DNA of 64,000 bases from Acidobacteriota bacterium (GCA_013288805.1 JABDBE010000002.1:1-64000), one strand, 5' to 3'; counted from the first letter of the stretch, positions 52,225-62,807 are shown. Numbers and translations are program-made. Notes: a model not told the origin generated them from the letters alone.

Positions 52225-53295
52225 CTAGTTCTTGTTGATGTCCTGCTTTGCTTCCAACTTCTTCACCATGGGTTCAAAGAAAATCTTCTGGTTGTCGGGA
52301 GCGCCGGCCAGCGTGATCTTAATCTCCTTGAGCGCATTGTCGTAGTCGCCCTTGGCCGAATAGATTCTCGCCGTGCCGTCGTGAACCACCCAGTCATTCG
52401 GATCTTTCTTGGCCGCCTGACGGAAATAGTCAAAAGCCTCATCCTGTTTCCCCTGACCCTGAAGTAAGCGTCCATAACCGTAGAGTTGAGCCGCCGTTGC
52501 CCGGTCTAGCGCCTGCTTCTTAGCCATTTCAGAATCATCCTTGCGGCCCATGGCTTCGAGGATCTGTGATTTGGTCAAGTAATTGTCAAATCGCGGCTCG
52601 GTTCGGATCGACGTCTCTTCGTATTGCAGAGCTTCGTTGAGATCATATTTGGCTGTGAGCAGATAGGTCGCCGCGTCGTCCCATCCTTCCCACGTGTATT
52701 GCGCCAGCCCCTGAAGCTGGTTATGCAGGCTGGCCTGCACGATGTCATGCACATTCACGTCGATCTTGAACGGAACTGCGACCTTTTCCCAGCGCAGCGT
52801 GGCGACGGCCGAATCCGCCTTCACATCGTCGAAGTCGAAAGCTAATGCTTCTTGAGGCTCCGTCGTCTGTGGTTTTACAGTCACCCTCAGTACATCGTCA
52901 GCCTGGTTGTAGGTAAAGCTGCCCCACGCTGTGTGGACTTTGGAGAAAATGACTGTCCACTGGTTTTCTCCTGGAATCGTAAAGAGCGCGTAGACGCCCT
53001 TCGCCAGCGGCTTTCCCTCGATCGATACATCGTCGGTGAACCTGATGGTCGTGTTTTCATTCGCTCCAGTACGCCAGACCTCGTTATAAGGCACAAGCTT
53101 GCCCCAGATAGGTCGTCCCTTGACCAGCGGCCGGGAATAGCTAATCGTAATGTCGGTGATTCCAATGCGCTGCGTCACCGCGGAGTGCTGGCTATCCCGA
53201 GGCAAGTCTAAGAGCGCGGACTGCGCTCGGCACAACGGATTTCCCAACGAGAATCCTGCGACTGCAACCAGAGCAACGACAAAATGTTTAAGCAT
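52225..53295 (-). CDS. secreted DUF2911 protein with C-terminal TPR repeats
   Basis: 356 residues from the ATG at 53295 with GGAGG upstream (the frame runs on to 53511 without a start signal). Signal peptide about 1-24 (LCRAQS). The DUF2911 domain (about 30-195) has the hallmark VTQRIGITDITISYSRP and RTGANENTTIRF. Two or three TPRs follow (ALQYEETSIR, YGYGRLLQGQGKQDEAFDYFRQA, SAKGDYDNALKEI). DUF2911 proteins are exported; function unknown. The TPR part suggests a scaffold. Confidence 0.88.
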   Translation of the reverse strand: MLKHFVVALVAVAGFSLGNPLCRAQSALLDLPRDSQHSAVTQRIGITDITISYSRPLVKGRPIWGKLVPYNEVWRTGANENTTIRFTDDVSIEGKPLAKGVYALFTIPGENQWTVIFSKVHTAWGSFTYNQADDVLRVTVKPQTTEPQEALAFDFDDVKADSAVATLRWEKVAVPFKIDVNVHDIVQASLHNQLQGLAQYTWEGWDDAATYLLTAKYDLNEALQYEETSIRTEPRFDNYLTKSQILEAMGRKDDSEMAKKQALDRATAAQLYGYGRLLQGQGKQDEAFDYFRQAAKKDPNDWVVHDGTARIYSAKGDYDNALKEIKITLAGAPDNQKIFFEPMVKKLEAKQDINKN

Positions 53296-53467
53296 GGAAT
53301 AACCTCCGCTTTTGAATTGTCTTCCGGGGAAACGTCCACCGGAACTGGATTGAGGAAAACGAGCATTTAGACGGATAGACATTCCGCCGGATAGCGAGTT
53401 GTAACAATTTGTAAAAAACGGGCGTGGATGGGGTGGGCATGTGGCGGGTCCTCGCCGCGCTGACCAT

Positions 53468-53740
53468 CTAGTAGTGATATCGGGCCTGCAGGAAGTCGAT
53501 CCTGCCTTCACTCACCCGATAAACGAGTCGATGTTCCTGGGTGACTCTTCGTGACCAGCAGCCTGCAAGTACGTACTTGAGCGGTTCCGGCTTTCCAATA
53601 CCTGTAAAGGGATCTCGCAGCACCGCTTCTATGAGTTCGAAGACTCGCAGTGCCACCTTGCGGTCTGTGGTTGTCCAGTAACGCAGATCCTGGCGAAACT
53701 CCGGGTGGAATATCGCTTCTCGTTCACCGGTTCGGGCCAA
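53468..53740 (-). CDS. Txe/YoeB-type toxin
   Basis: 90 residues from a TTG overlapping the antitoxin end by 17 bases. The family pattern is EFRQDLRYWTTTDRKVALRV, IEAVLRDPFTGIGKPEPLKY, then WSRRVTQEHRLVYRV and the terminal ARYHY, including the conserved His in the last motif. YoeB cuts mRNA on the ribosome. Catalytic Glu/Arg/His positions appear intact, so it should be active. Encoded after its antitoxin as usual, on the minus strand. Confidence 0.88.
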   Translation of the reverse strand: MARTGEREAIFHPEFRQDLRYWTTTDRKVALRVFELIEAVLRDPFTGIGKPEPLKYVLAGCWSRRVTQEHRLVYRVSEGRIDFLQARYHY

Positions 53741-54008
53741 GTCCCATCTCCCGACGCAGCTTTTCGATAGGCTCCGGCTTGCCTTTTCGCCCCACAGCCC
53801 GCCGCAGGGCGGTGAGTAAGCGTTGGGTATTCTTGGGCGATCGCAGCAGGTGAGCGGTTTCTATCAGGCCCATGAGTTCGTCCGCTGGGACCATCGCTAC
53901 TGTCTTCTCGCCCTTCCGGCGGACAATTACGACCTCGCGATCATTCGCGACGCGATCGAGTACGGAGGCGAGGCTCTGTCGAAGATTGGTGTATGTGGTT
54001 TCCGTCAA
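53724..54008 (-). CDS. Phd/YefM-type antitoxin
   Basis: 94 residues. The N-terminal DNA-binding part is TYTNLRQSLASVLDRVANDREVVIV followed by RRKGEKTVAMVPADEL, the YefM/Phd fold. The C-terminal stretch (PEPIEKLRREMGLGP) is Pro/Lys-rich and disordered, as expected for the toxin-binding tail. It should autoregulate the pair through the 75-base region upstream, which separates it from the divergent gene at 54083. It overlaps the toxin ORF, typical of coupled TA modules. Confidence 0.88.
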   Translation of the reverse strand: MTETTYTNLRQSLASVLDRVANDREVVIVRRKGEKTVAMVPADELMGLIETAHLLRSPKNTQRLLTALRRAVGRKGKPEPIEKLRREMGLGPNR

Positions 54009-54082
54009 GTTTGTCTCCTTAGTCTATTGTACAGGTTTCCTGTACGACAGCGACAATTACTTTAGAATCAGCTTCGGTACCT

Positions 54083-54379
54083 ATGTCAGCGAATGTCCGC
54101 CTTGATCGCGTCCTTGCCCAACTCCGTCTTTATGAGCATCCCCTGCTGGAGTTCTCCGCCCGAGCCAAGGGTGATGGCGTTGAACTGATCATCCAGTTCA
54201 AGAATCCTCCGGTGCCGGTGCACACTTACTACTTCGACTTCCATCCACGCGATCTGGACAGCTCTCAATTCGAGTGGACCCTGCAGCGGCAGCTCTACGA
54301 TTGTTTGCACGACTATCTGGTCGAAATGTTTATTCGTACGCCGCAAGATCGTCTTGAGCGTCAACGGGACGGCTTGTGA
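54083..54379 (+). CDS. 98-aa conserved-looking protein coupled to a methyltransferase
   Basis: 98 residues with a beta-strand/helix plan: VELIIQFKNPPVPVHTYYFD, then FEWTLQRQLYDCLHDYLVEM, then a basic tail. No signal peptide. The stop overlaps the GTG of the next gene by 4 bases, so it is probably co-translated with the MidA-like methyltransferase. I do not recognise a family; similar small proteins seem common beside this gene in acidobacteria (memory, not searched). Confidence 0.7.
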   Translation: MSANVRLDRVLAQLRLYEHPLLEFSARAKGDGVELIIQFKNPPVPVHTYYFDFHPRDLDSSQFEWTLQRQLYDCLHDYLVEMFIRTPQDRLERQRDGL

Positions 54380-55539
54380 CCCTGCGGCAGAAGATTGAAC
54401 AGGAAATTCGGGAGCGTGGGCCGATACCGTTTTCCCGGTACATGGAGATGTGCCTTTACGATCCTGCACTGGGTTACTACTCGCGGAACGCCGAGCAGTT
54501 TGGCAAGGCCGGTGACTTCTATACCTCCAGCGATGTGCATGCGGTCTTCGGACGCCTTCTGGCGCGGCAGTTCGACGAGATGTGGCGTGCGCTGGGATCG
54601 CCGGAGCGGATGGAAATCTTGGAAATTGGGCCGGGCCGCGGATTGTTTGCACAGGATGTGTTGGATTGGTCGCGAAAAAAGTTTCCGGCGTTTTTTGATG
54701 CAGTGCATTATTCGTTGGCGGAAAGCTCGCCCGCTCTGCGAGGGCGGCTGCAAGCGACCTTGGAACAGCACTTCGCAGCAGGGAAGGCTTCCCTCTGTTC
54801 AGACGGCGAGGCAGTCCTGCCGAGCGAGGCCGCTTTAGAGAGGCCTTTAACCGCTGAGGTTCCTATCATCGTCTTCGGCAACGAATTCTTTGACGCACTT
54901 CCAGTCGAGGTTCTCAGCTCGCAGGGCGAGTTGCGCATCTCAGAAAAAGACGGACGATTGCTCGAATCCTGGCAGCCTGCATCGGCAGAGGCATTGGAGT
55001 TTCTCGACCGCTACGGCGTGCATCCCGAGGCCGGTGAGCGAATCGAAGCTTCCCTGATCGCGCAACGTTACATGTCCCAGATTGCCGCTACGATAAAACG
55101 AGGGTTCATTATCGCAATTGACTACGGCTACACTCGACAAGAGCAGCTCGCTGGGCGACATCGGGGTACCATCGCTGCCTATCGCCAACACTCGATGAGC
55201 GCGAATCCTTACGAAGCGCCGGGAGAACAGGACATCACCGCCCACGTGAACTTCACAGTGCTCGCAGCCGCGGCCGAGGAACAAGGAATGCAGGTCCAGC
55301 CCTTGCTCACCCAGTCGCAATTTCTATTGGGAATCGGCGAGCACAATCAATTCGCCGACGCTTTTGAAGGATGCCGATTGCCGCAGGAACACGCCAAAGT
55401 TGCTCTGCAATTAAAACACCTGGTCACGCCTGCAGGCATGGGAGAAAGTTTTCAGGTGTTGGTGGCATCGAAAGGCATCAGCGCAGAACTGGTCTCAAAG
55501 CTAAGCGGGTTAACCTTTGGAAAAACGACCCGACCATAA
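54376..55539 (+). CDS. SAM-dependent methyltransferase, MidA/NDUFAF7-like (COG1565)
   Basis: 387 residues from a GTG. The N-terminal family motif is IPFSRYMEMCLYDPALGYY, followed by FYTSSDVHAVFGRLLARQ and the SAM-binding LEIGPGRGLFAQDVL, then NEFFDALPVE and IDYGYTRQEQL with HRGTIAAYRQH. In eukaryotes the relatives methylate an arginine of complex I subunit NDUFS2. A role in respiratory complex maturation is possible here but not shown. It overlaps the 98-aa gene upstream. Confidence 0.9.
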   Translation: MTLRQKIEQEIRERGPIPFSRYMEMCLYDPALGYYSRNAEQFGKAGDFYTSSDVHAVFGRLLARQFDEMWRALGSPERMEILEIGPGRGLFAQDVLDWSRKKFPAFFDAVHYSLAESSPALRGRLQATLEQHFAAGKASLCSDGEAVLPSEAALERPLTAEVPIIVFGNEFFDALPVEVLSSQGELRISEKDGRLLESWQPASAEALEFLDRYGVHPEAGERIEASLIAQRYMSQIAATIKRGFIIAIDYGYTRQEQLAGRHRGTIAAYRQHSMSANPYEAPGEQDITAHVNFTVLAAAAEEQGMQVQPLLTQSQFLLGIGEHNQFADAFEGCRLPQEHAKVALQLKHLVTPAGMGESFQVLVASKGISAELVSKLSGLTFGKTTRP

Positions 55540-55648
55540 AAGATATCCCTCGGTCCCATCAAAAACTTTTATCTCGACCGCATGGTTCCTCGGAAGCCAC
55601 CGAACCATCTATAACCCAGTCGCGTCCAATTCCGAAGGGGAGATCAGA

Positions 55649-56605
55649 TTGGAAACCGCCGCGCGTCCAGCTTCGTGGAAGGTCCTTCTTGCATTTGGGA
55701 TCATTTATTTTGTCTGGGGATCGACGTTCCTGGCAATACGTATCGGAGTACAGGAAGTGCCGCCATTCCTGCTGGCAGGCATGCGATTCTTCATTTCCGG
55801 TGTCGTCCTCTACGGCTGGCTGCGGCTGAAGGGCACGCCATCGCCGAACCGTCGCGAGTGGGCCGGTGCGACACTGCTAGGAACACTAATCTTCCTTGTC
55901 GATTACGGTTGCTTGTTCTGGGCCGAACAGCGCGTTCCCTCGGGGATTGCCGCAGTCGTGCTAGCCACGATCCCGGTATTTATCACGCTGCTCGAAATCA
56001 TATTTCTCCGCACACAGCGTCTTACTGTTCGACTCGGCTTGGCACTGCTGGTGGGTTTGTGCGGGGTTGCTGTGCTGACCCTTCATTCGTTCTCGTTCGG
56101 AGAAGTTCCCATCAATCCTGCCGGCGCCTTGGCACTGTTGGTGGCGGCGTTTACCTGGTCGGTGGCGACAATTCTCACGCGTAAGCTTTCGCTTCCGGCA
56201 TCGAAGCCGATGAGTGCAGCCGCTCAAATGCTCACGGGCGGAGCTCAACTGTTCGCGCTGGCCGCGCTCTCCGGTGAGTTCGCTGGTTTTCATCTGCAGA
56301 CGGTTTCGGCGAAGGCCTGGTACGCGCTTTTATATCTCATCGTCGCTGGTTCGATCGTCGGTTTTACCGCTTACGTCTGGCTGCTGCACCACGAATCGCC
56401 AACGAAAGTGGGAACCTACGCCTACGTAAATCCCGTGGTCGCCGTTGCTCTCGGATATTTTGTCGGAGGCGAATCGGTTGGTCCTCGCACATTTCTGGGA
56501 GCACTGTTTGTGTTGGCGAGCGTCATTGCCATAACCACGACACCCAAGACACGTCCTGCGGATGCCGGGAAGCACTCGGAACTGTCGGTTGCGAAGGCGG
56601 ACTGA
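55649..56605 (+). CDS. EamA (DMT) family transporter
   Basis: 318 residues from the TTG at 55649, chosen because GGGGAG lies eight bases before it and the open frame upstream is not membrane-like. Ten predicted spans form two EamA repeats; the first starts VLLAFGIIYFVWGSTFLAIRIG, the second has ALALLVAAFTWSVATIL. The final span is followed by a basic tail. It likely exports a metabolite such as an amino acid or nucleoside; substrate unknown. It begins shortly after the methyltransferase on the same strand. Confidence 0.88.
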   Translation: METAARPASWKVLLAFGIIYFVWGSTFLAIRIGVQEVPPFLLAGMRFFISGVVLYGWLRLKGTPSPNRREWAGATLLGTLIFLVDYGCLFWAEQRVPSGIAAVVLATIPVFITLLEIIFLRTQRLTVRLGLALLVGLCGVAVLTLHSFSFGEVPINPAGALALLVAAFTWSVATILTRKLSLPASKPMSAAAQMLTGGAQLFALAALSGEFAGFHLQTVSAKAWYALLYLIVAGSIVGFTAYVWLLHHESPTKVGTYAYVNPVVAVALGYFVGGESVGPRTFLGALFVLASVIAITTTPKTRPADAGKHSELSVAKAD

Positions 56606-56719
56606 GCCGCTCGAAAGCGTGGAATCACATCAGGTTGTGGTCTAGCCCGGAAGTACAAGGCCGGACGTTACTCGCAAAACCTCCGCTCGAAGGCTTAGGC
56701 GGCGATATGATCAGGGTCT

Positions 56720-57421
56720 ATGCGCCTTCGTGATCGCTTGGGGATAGTCGGATGGCTTCTACTGGCGGCTTTGGCCTTCGGTCAAACCAGCCAGCAAGCC
56801 AACTCTTCGCAATCGACGGGTACGCAACCAACCAGTTCACAACCAGCAACTACGCAGCCGGCGAACCCGCAACCAGCAAACCCAGGCCCGGTTAAACCAT
56901 CTGCCGTCGACGCTGCGGCCGCCGCCGCAAGGCAAGCGCGTGAATCCGCTCCGCCGATCAAAATAATCAGAAACCACGATTTAAACGATGGCAGCAATCC
57001 GCCTCCGGCCAAGTCTGCGCCAACACCGAACGACGCCGCAGAGCAAGCCGCCCGCGACAAGGCCACTGATGAAGAGGATCAACAAGAAGTACAACGGTTC
57101 GAAGCGCAAGGCAAGAAATTCCAGAGTCAAGTCAGAGTAGAGAAGCGCAAGATTATCGATATCCAGAACCACATCACAAGTCTCAAGAACGAGTTCGCGG
57201 CGTGGAGCACTGGGTTCGCCCAGGATGATGAAGCGCAGGCGTGCTGGACTTCGACTTATTACACACCTTATTACAAAGACTGGTGCGACCGGGGGCGAAA
57301 CTTGAAGGCGCAATACGAAGCGGCGCAGCGTCAGCTTGCCCAGGAAAAAACTAAGCTTGAGCAGATGCAGGAAGACATCCGGCGCAAAGGATACGGCAAC
57401 GGAGTGTACGACCCGGACTGA
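56720..57421 (+). CDS. secreted coiled-coil protein with Gln/Pro-rich region
   Basis: 233 residues. Signal peptide about 1-21 (ALAFGQ). Residues 22-60 are Gln/Thr/Pro repeats. A conserved-looking PIKIIRNHDLND follows at about 79, then a disordered Pro/Ala stretch. Residues 110-230 are a long coiled coil with two cysteines (EAQACWTSTYY and DWCDRGR). This domain order is known to me from many acidobacterial exoproteins of unknown function. Perhaps it is anchored through the Pro-rich part to the wall (inference). Confidence 0.65.
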   Translation: MRLRDRLGIVGWLLLAALAFGQTSQQANSSQSTGTQPTSSQPATTQPANPQPANPGPVKPSAVDAAAAAARQARESAPPIKIIRNHDLNDGSNPPPAKSAPTPNDAAEQAARDKATDEEDQQEVQRFEAQGKKFQSQVRVEKRKIIDIQNHITSLKNEFAAWSTGFAQDDEAQACWTSTYYTPYYKDWCDRGRNLKAQYEAAQRQLAQEKTKLEQMQEDIRRKGYGNGVYDPD

Positions 57422-57431
57422 GACTGGTCGA

Positions 57432-58841
<1,410 letters not shown>

Positions 58842-59016
58842 TGAGGGTTCCTGACCGGTACCTAAAGGTATGAAAGCAAGCAAAAATTATAACCTTTGTG
58901 CAGAAGAGTTGTGTGTGGCGATACTGTCCGGCGCGATGGAAGGTGGTTCGGCTTGAACTCACTGCGTGCTAGAATCTTTCTCTTCAATTCCAGAGATAAC
59001 TTTGGTCACAAAGCAA

Positions 59017-60075
59017 ATGTCCGACGCCGCTCTACTGGTTCCCGACACGCTCCCGCGCGCGCAGTTGGACTCGCGTTCGAGCATGCGGGTCGATGTGCTG
59101 GTGATAGGGGCCGGTCCTACCGGCCTGGCTTGCGCCATTGAAGCGCAGAGGGCCGGTTTCAAGGCGCTCGCGATCGATAAAGGCTGCGTAGTGAATTCGA
59201 TCTTCAACTATCCAGCCAACATGACTTTTTTTACCACGCCGGAATTACTCGAGATCGGCGACATTCCGTTCAGTACGGCCAACCAGAAGCCCACGCGTCA
59301 AGAGGCGCTCGAGTATTACCGGAAGGTAGCCGAGCATTATCGCTTGCCGATCGCGCAATATCAGTGGGTGAAAACCGTGAACGGCCAGGACGGGGATTTC
59401 CAGGTTACAACCACTGATCGGCTGGGTAGAATTTACGACTATCACACGCGCAAGCTGATCGTCGCGACCGGGTATTACGATCTGGCAAACATGCTGAACA
59501 TCCCCGGAGAAGATCTGCCCAAGGTGTTTCACTACTACCGCGAGCCTCATCCGTACTTCGACAACGATGTTCTGATCATCGGAGGAAAGAATTCCGCTGC
59601 GATATCGGCCCTCGATCTGTGGCGGCACGGAGCGCGCGTGACTCTGGTCCACCGCGCGCCGAAGATGCATCACCACGTGAAGTACTGGATCCTGCCAGAC
59701 ATCGAGAATCGCATCAAGAATGGTGAGATCAAAGCTTATTTCAACAGTTCAGTGGGAGAAATCTTGGCCGATCACGTCGTGATCTACACGCCCGAGGGAA
59801 TGGTTCGCGTGAAGAACGATTTTGTTTTTGCCTTGACTGGATACCATCCTGATTATGATTTTCTGCGCTCGATGGGCATCGAGCTCTCGACCGAGCAATG
59901 CCGACCGGTGTGCGATCCGGAAACACTGGAAAGCAATGTGCCCGGCATCTATGTGGCGGGGGTAATTGTTGCCGGTTCTCGAACGAACGAAATTTTTATC
60001 GAGAACGGACGCTTCCACGGCCAACTGATCGCGCGGCACTTGAAGTACAAATTAGGATCTGCAGGGGGAGCTTAG
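59017..60075 (+). CDS. YpdA family FAD/NAD(P) oxidoreductase (putative bacillithiol disulfide reductase)
   Basis: 352 residues from the ATG at 59017; GTG at 58966 and ATG at 59083 are alternatives, none with a good ribosome site. The FAD motif is VLVIGAGPTGLACAIEAQRAG. The second dinucleotide motif is VLIIGGKNSAAISALDLWRHG. The thioredoxin-reductase-like CxxC redox pair is absent, which is the YpdA hallmark. It keeps the cysteine of CVVNSIFNYP. In Firmicutes YpdA reduces bacillithiol disulfide, so the organism may use that thiol; this would need bshA-C, not seen here. Confidence 0.82.
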   Translation: MSDAALLVPDTLPRAQLDSRSSMRVDVLVIGAGPTGLACAIEAQRAGFKALAIDKGCVVNSIFNYPANMTFFTTPELLEIGDIPFSTANQKPTRQEALEYYRKVAEHYRLPIAQYQWVKTVNGQDGDFQVTTTDRLGRIYDYHTRKLIVATGYYDLANMLNIPGEDLPKVFHYYREPHPYFDNDVLIIGGKNSAAISALDLWRHGARVTLVHRAPKMHHHVKYWILPDIENRIKNGEIKAYFNSSVGEILADHVVIYTPEGMVRVKNDFVFALTGYHPDYDFLRSMGIELSTEQCRPVCDPETLESNVPGIYVAGVIVAGSRTNEIFIENGRFHGQLIARHLKYKLGSAGGA

Positions 60076-60085
60076 ATCGGTCCCC

Positions 60086-60418
60086 TCAAGCCAGAGTCAC
60101 CGCTTCCTCTCCCAGTTGTTGATTGATCAAACGGGACACTAAAGGTTTCAGCTCTTCTCCGGTCTTCTGCAGGACAAAGACCTGACTCGCGTCCGACCAA
60201 TCCAGCTTGAAACTTGTGGCGAGCGCGGAAATCCAAATCTGCCGAACTGGCGCATTGGGCGAGATGACAAACCGGGAGCCGTCTTCGAAAGAGATGTGCA
60301 GAGCTCCCGACTGGTCCTCGACCTCAAGATCAGCGGATTCTTCAGCGGTAATCAGACTCTGTTTGAGGGACTCAAGGGCGGCGTCGGCCTGTTTGCGAAA
60401 ATCGTTCTCATCGAGCAT
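60086..60418 (-). CDS. cyaY: frataxin-like iron donor protein
   Basis: 110 residues. MLDENDFRKQADAALESLKQ begins the first acidic helix. The beta-sheet has ALHISFEDGSRFVIS and then APVRQIWISALATSF, where frataxins have APxxxIWxA. The C-terminal helix ends EELKPLVSRL. CyaY supplies or gates iron for Fe-S cluster assembly on IscS. Convergent with the YpdA gene by 10 bases. Single-gene arrangement is normal for cyaY. Confidence 0.82.
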   Translation of the reverse strand: MLDENDFRKQADAALESLKQSLITAEESADLEVEDQSGALHISFEDGSRFVISPNAPVRQIWISALATSFKLDWSDASQVFVLQKTGEELKPLVSRLINQQLGEEAVTLA

Positions 60419-60468
60419 GAAAAGATTATAAAGGCTCTCGCCCGTCAGCTTTCAGCCGCATCAGTCAG

Positions 60469-62406
60469 CTATTTCAGCAGATACTCTTTCACAAACATCA
60501 CCGTGGCATAAAACTGGAAATCCTGATTTGCCTTCTTCGCAAAGCCGTGACCTTCATCCTTTGCCATCAGCCACCAGACCGGTGTGCCATTCTGCCGAAC
60601 GATTGAAACCATCTGCTCCGATTCGCTCACCGGGACTCGCGGATCATTCTTCCCGGCGATTACGAACAGCGGCTTGGTGATCTTCTTGGCGTTGTTAAAC
60701 GGGGCAATGCTCTCCAGGAAGTCGCGCATCTTGGGGTCGCGCTCATCGCCGTACTCCACGCGTCGCAGATCCTGACGGTATCCCGAAGTGTGCTCGAGAA
60801 ACGTGACCAGATTAGACGGACCAACAACATCGACCGAGCAGCAGATGCGGTCGTTGTAATTCGTAGCGACGGCCAGCGTCATAAAACCACCGTAGCTGCC
60901 GCCGGTTATCAGGACGCGGCTGGAATCGAGATCAGGCTGAGTCTGAATCCAATCGAGGAGCGCATTGATGTCCTGATACGACCCAGCGCGCCGGAAACCA
61001 TTGTCGAGGGAAAGAAATGTCTTTCCATAGCCGGTCGAGCCGCGAACGTTGGGCGCGATCATCGCAATCCCCAGCTCGTTCATGTAGTAGTCCCAACGAC
61101 CGGGGAAGCCAGGCCGGTATTGACCTTCAGGGCCACCGTGAATATTGATCATTACCGGCCGCTTGCCCGTGAACTTTGTTGGAGGACGATAGAGAAAGCC
61201 GCTGATGCTGCGCGCGTCCCAGGATTTCCAGTGGATGAGTTCGGCCTCGGGAAAGTCCGCGGTGTTCAATCCTCCAGTTTCGCTGAAGGTCCATCGTTCC
61301 ACCTTTCCGCTTTGCACATCCAGCGAGTAAACGTCGGAACTCGAGCGAGACGAGGACAAATTGAATCCCAAGTCGCGACCGTTCTTGTGCCAACTCACGC
61401 CTGAGATCACGCCTTTAGGCAGGCTTGGGACCGGTTTCTCTTTGCGACTTTTAGTGTCGAGCAAGTGCAACACCCCAAAGCCGTCTTCGTTGGCTACAAA
61501 TGCAATCGTCTTACCGTCATAGGAGAGTTCGAATTCCTCCACATCCCAGGGAATCTTGCTGGTGAGATAGCTGTGCTCTTTGGTTGCCAAATCAATGTAG
61601 GCCAGACGCAGGAATTCCGAATCCTTATCCGTTGTCGCGTAGATGCCCTTACCATCTTTACTGAAGCGGCCGCTGTTGTACGCAATCTTTGCTGGCCCAC
61701 CCTTGGGTGTGATGAGCGTTTTGTCTCCGCTGGTGGCATCGACGATCCAGAGGTAAGTCTCCTCGGCCGAGATTTCTTCCGACACGAGAATTTTCTTTCC
61801 GTCAGGCGACCAGTCCAAAGCTTGCCAGCCACCACCCGCGAGTTGCGCCACCAGTCGATCCGTCTTCGGATTCGCCGGGTCGATGGCATACAAATCAAGG
61901 TCATTCCCGGTGCGGCGCGTGGAGGTGTAAGCCAGTTTGTCGCCAGAGTAATTCCACACCGGATCCGTGTTACGTGACTTACCGTCGGTAAGCAGGGTGA
62001 CGTTTCCCGTTGCTACGTCATAACGATAAAGTTGATAGAACTCGCCGCCACCCACATCCTTCGAGAACACGAAGGAATCATCTTTGGTAGGCGGATAAAG
62101 AGCGCCAGCCACTCGGTCTGGATAAAAAGTCAGTTGGGTGCGCGCGCCGCCCGGCATTTTCACCATATGGACTTGATAAGTATCGGCAAACCGCGTGGCA
62201 ATTAACATTTCGCGTCTCGTCGGATTCCAGCTGTCCAAAACGGCGGCGCGAAAATTCGTGTAGCGCTCGATGGTTTCGGCTAATGACGTGGGAATCTTCG
62301 GAATTCCCTCGGAAACCAGATTCTCGTTTGGAGCAATTTGATCTGCTTGGGGAAAGGCAGCCGCGGTGAGCACCAGCACAGCCAGAATGCGTGATAGAGG
62401 TTTCAT
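60469..62406 (-). CDS. secreted S9 family prolyl-oligopeptidase-like peptidase
   Basis: 645 residues with a short signal peptide (about 1-19). The N-terminal part (about 60-380) is a WD40-like propeller with repeats such as YSGDKLAYTSTR, WSPDGKKILVSEE, LSYDGKTIAFVA. The C-terminal alpha/beta hydrolase has GGSYGGFM (Ser504), NDPRVP (Asp588) and DEGHGF (His620), a complete triad. S9C/S9B members remove di- or acyl-peptides. Exported, probably periplasmic nutrient hydrolysis. Same strand as cyaY, about 50 bases apart. Confidence 0.92.
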   Translation of the reverse strand: MKPLSRILAVLVLTAAAFPQADQIAPNENLVSEGIPKIPTSLAETIERYTNFRAAVLDSWNPTRREMLIATRFADTYQVHMVKMPGGARTQLTFYPDRVAGALYPPTKDDSFVFSKDVGGGEFYQLYRYDVATGNVTLLTDGKSRNTDPVWNYSGDKLAYTSTRRTGNDLDLYAIDPANPKTDRLVAQLAGGGWQALDWSPDGKKILVSEEISAEETYLWIVDATSGDKTLITPKGGPAKIAYNSGRFSKDGKGIYATTDKDSEFLRLAYIDLATKEHSYLTSKIPWDVEEFELSYDGKTIAFVANEDGFGVLHLLDTKSRKEKPVPSLPKGVISGVSWHKNGRDLGFNLSSSRSSSDVYSLDVQSGKVERWTFSETGGLNTADFPEAELIHWKSWDARSISGFLYRPPTKFTGKRPVMINIHGGPEGQYRPGFPGRWDYYMNELGIAMIAPNVRGSTGYGKTFLSLDNGFRRAGSYQDINALLDWIQTQPDLDSSRVLITGGSYGGFMTLAVATNYNDRICCSVDVVGPSNLVTFLEHTSGYRQDLRRVEYGDERDPKMRDFLESIAPFNNAKKITKPLFVIAGKNDPRVPVSESEQMVSIVRQNGTPVWWLMAKDEGHGFAKKANQDFQFYATVMFVKEYLLK

Positions 62407-62474
62407 TTTCTGATCCTGTCGAGGAGTTACGTCTCAAAGTTTGTTACGTCGGAGACGTCAGTTGGAAATGAGGC

Positions 62475-62807
62475 TCAAGCCGCGTGCAGACCGTCAATCT
62501 TCGCGGCCATGATGAAGTCGCTTTCGGTCAATCCATCGATCTTGTGAGTCCACAAGGTAATTTCCGCCTTGCCCCAGGCCAGCAGAATATCGGGATGGTG
62601 CCCTTGCTCTTCGGCCACCGCGCCCACCCGATTCACAAAAGCGAGCGCTTGCTTGAAATCAGGAAAAGTAAAAGTGCGGGTGACGTGATGTTCGTTAATT
62701 ACCTTCCACTGGGGGACTTGCTGATGAAGCGCTTCGAGTTCTTTTCCCTTGAGCGGGGGTACGCCACCGCGGCAGGGTACGCAGGTCTTGCTGGCAAGAG
62801 AAGTCAT
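62475..62807 (-). CDS. 4a-hydroxytetrahydrobiopterin dehydratase
   Basis: 110 residues from the ATG at 62807 (GGAG eight bases upstream; the frame is open for 36 more codons with no support). The pterin-carbinolamine dehydratase pattern is complete: TRTFTFPDFKQALAFVNRV, EEQGHHPDI and WGKAEITLWTHKIDGLTESDF, including the paired His residues at the active site. An extra N-terminal CVPCRGG CxxC is common in bacterial members and may bind metal. It regenerates pterin cofactor or acts in molybdenum-cofactor-related roles. It lies upstream of the S9 gene. Confidence 0.93.
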   Translation of the reverse strand: MTSLASKTCVPCRGGVPPLKGKELEALHQQVPQWKVINEHHVTRTFTFPDFKQALAFVNRVGAVAEEQGHHPDILLAWGKAEITLWTHKIDGLTESDFIMAAKIDGLHAA

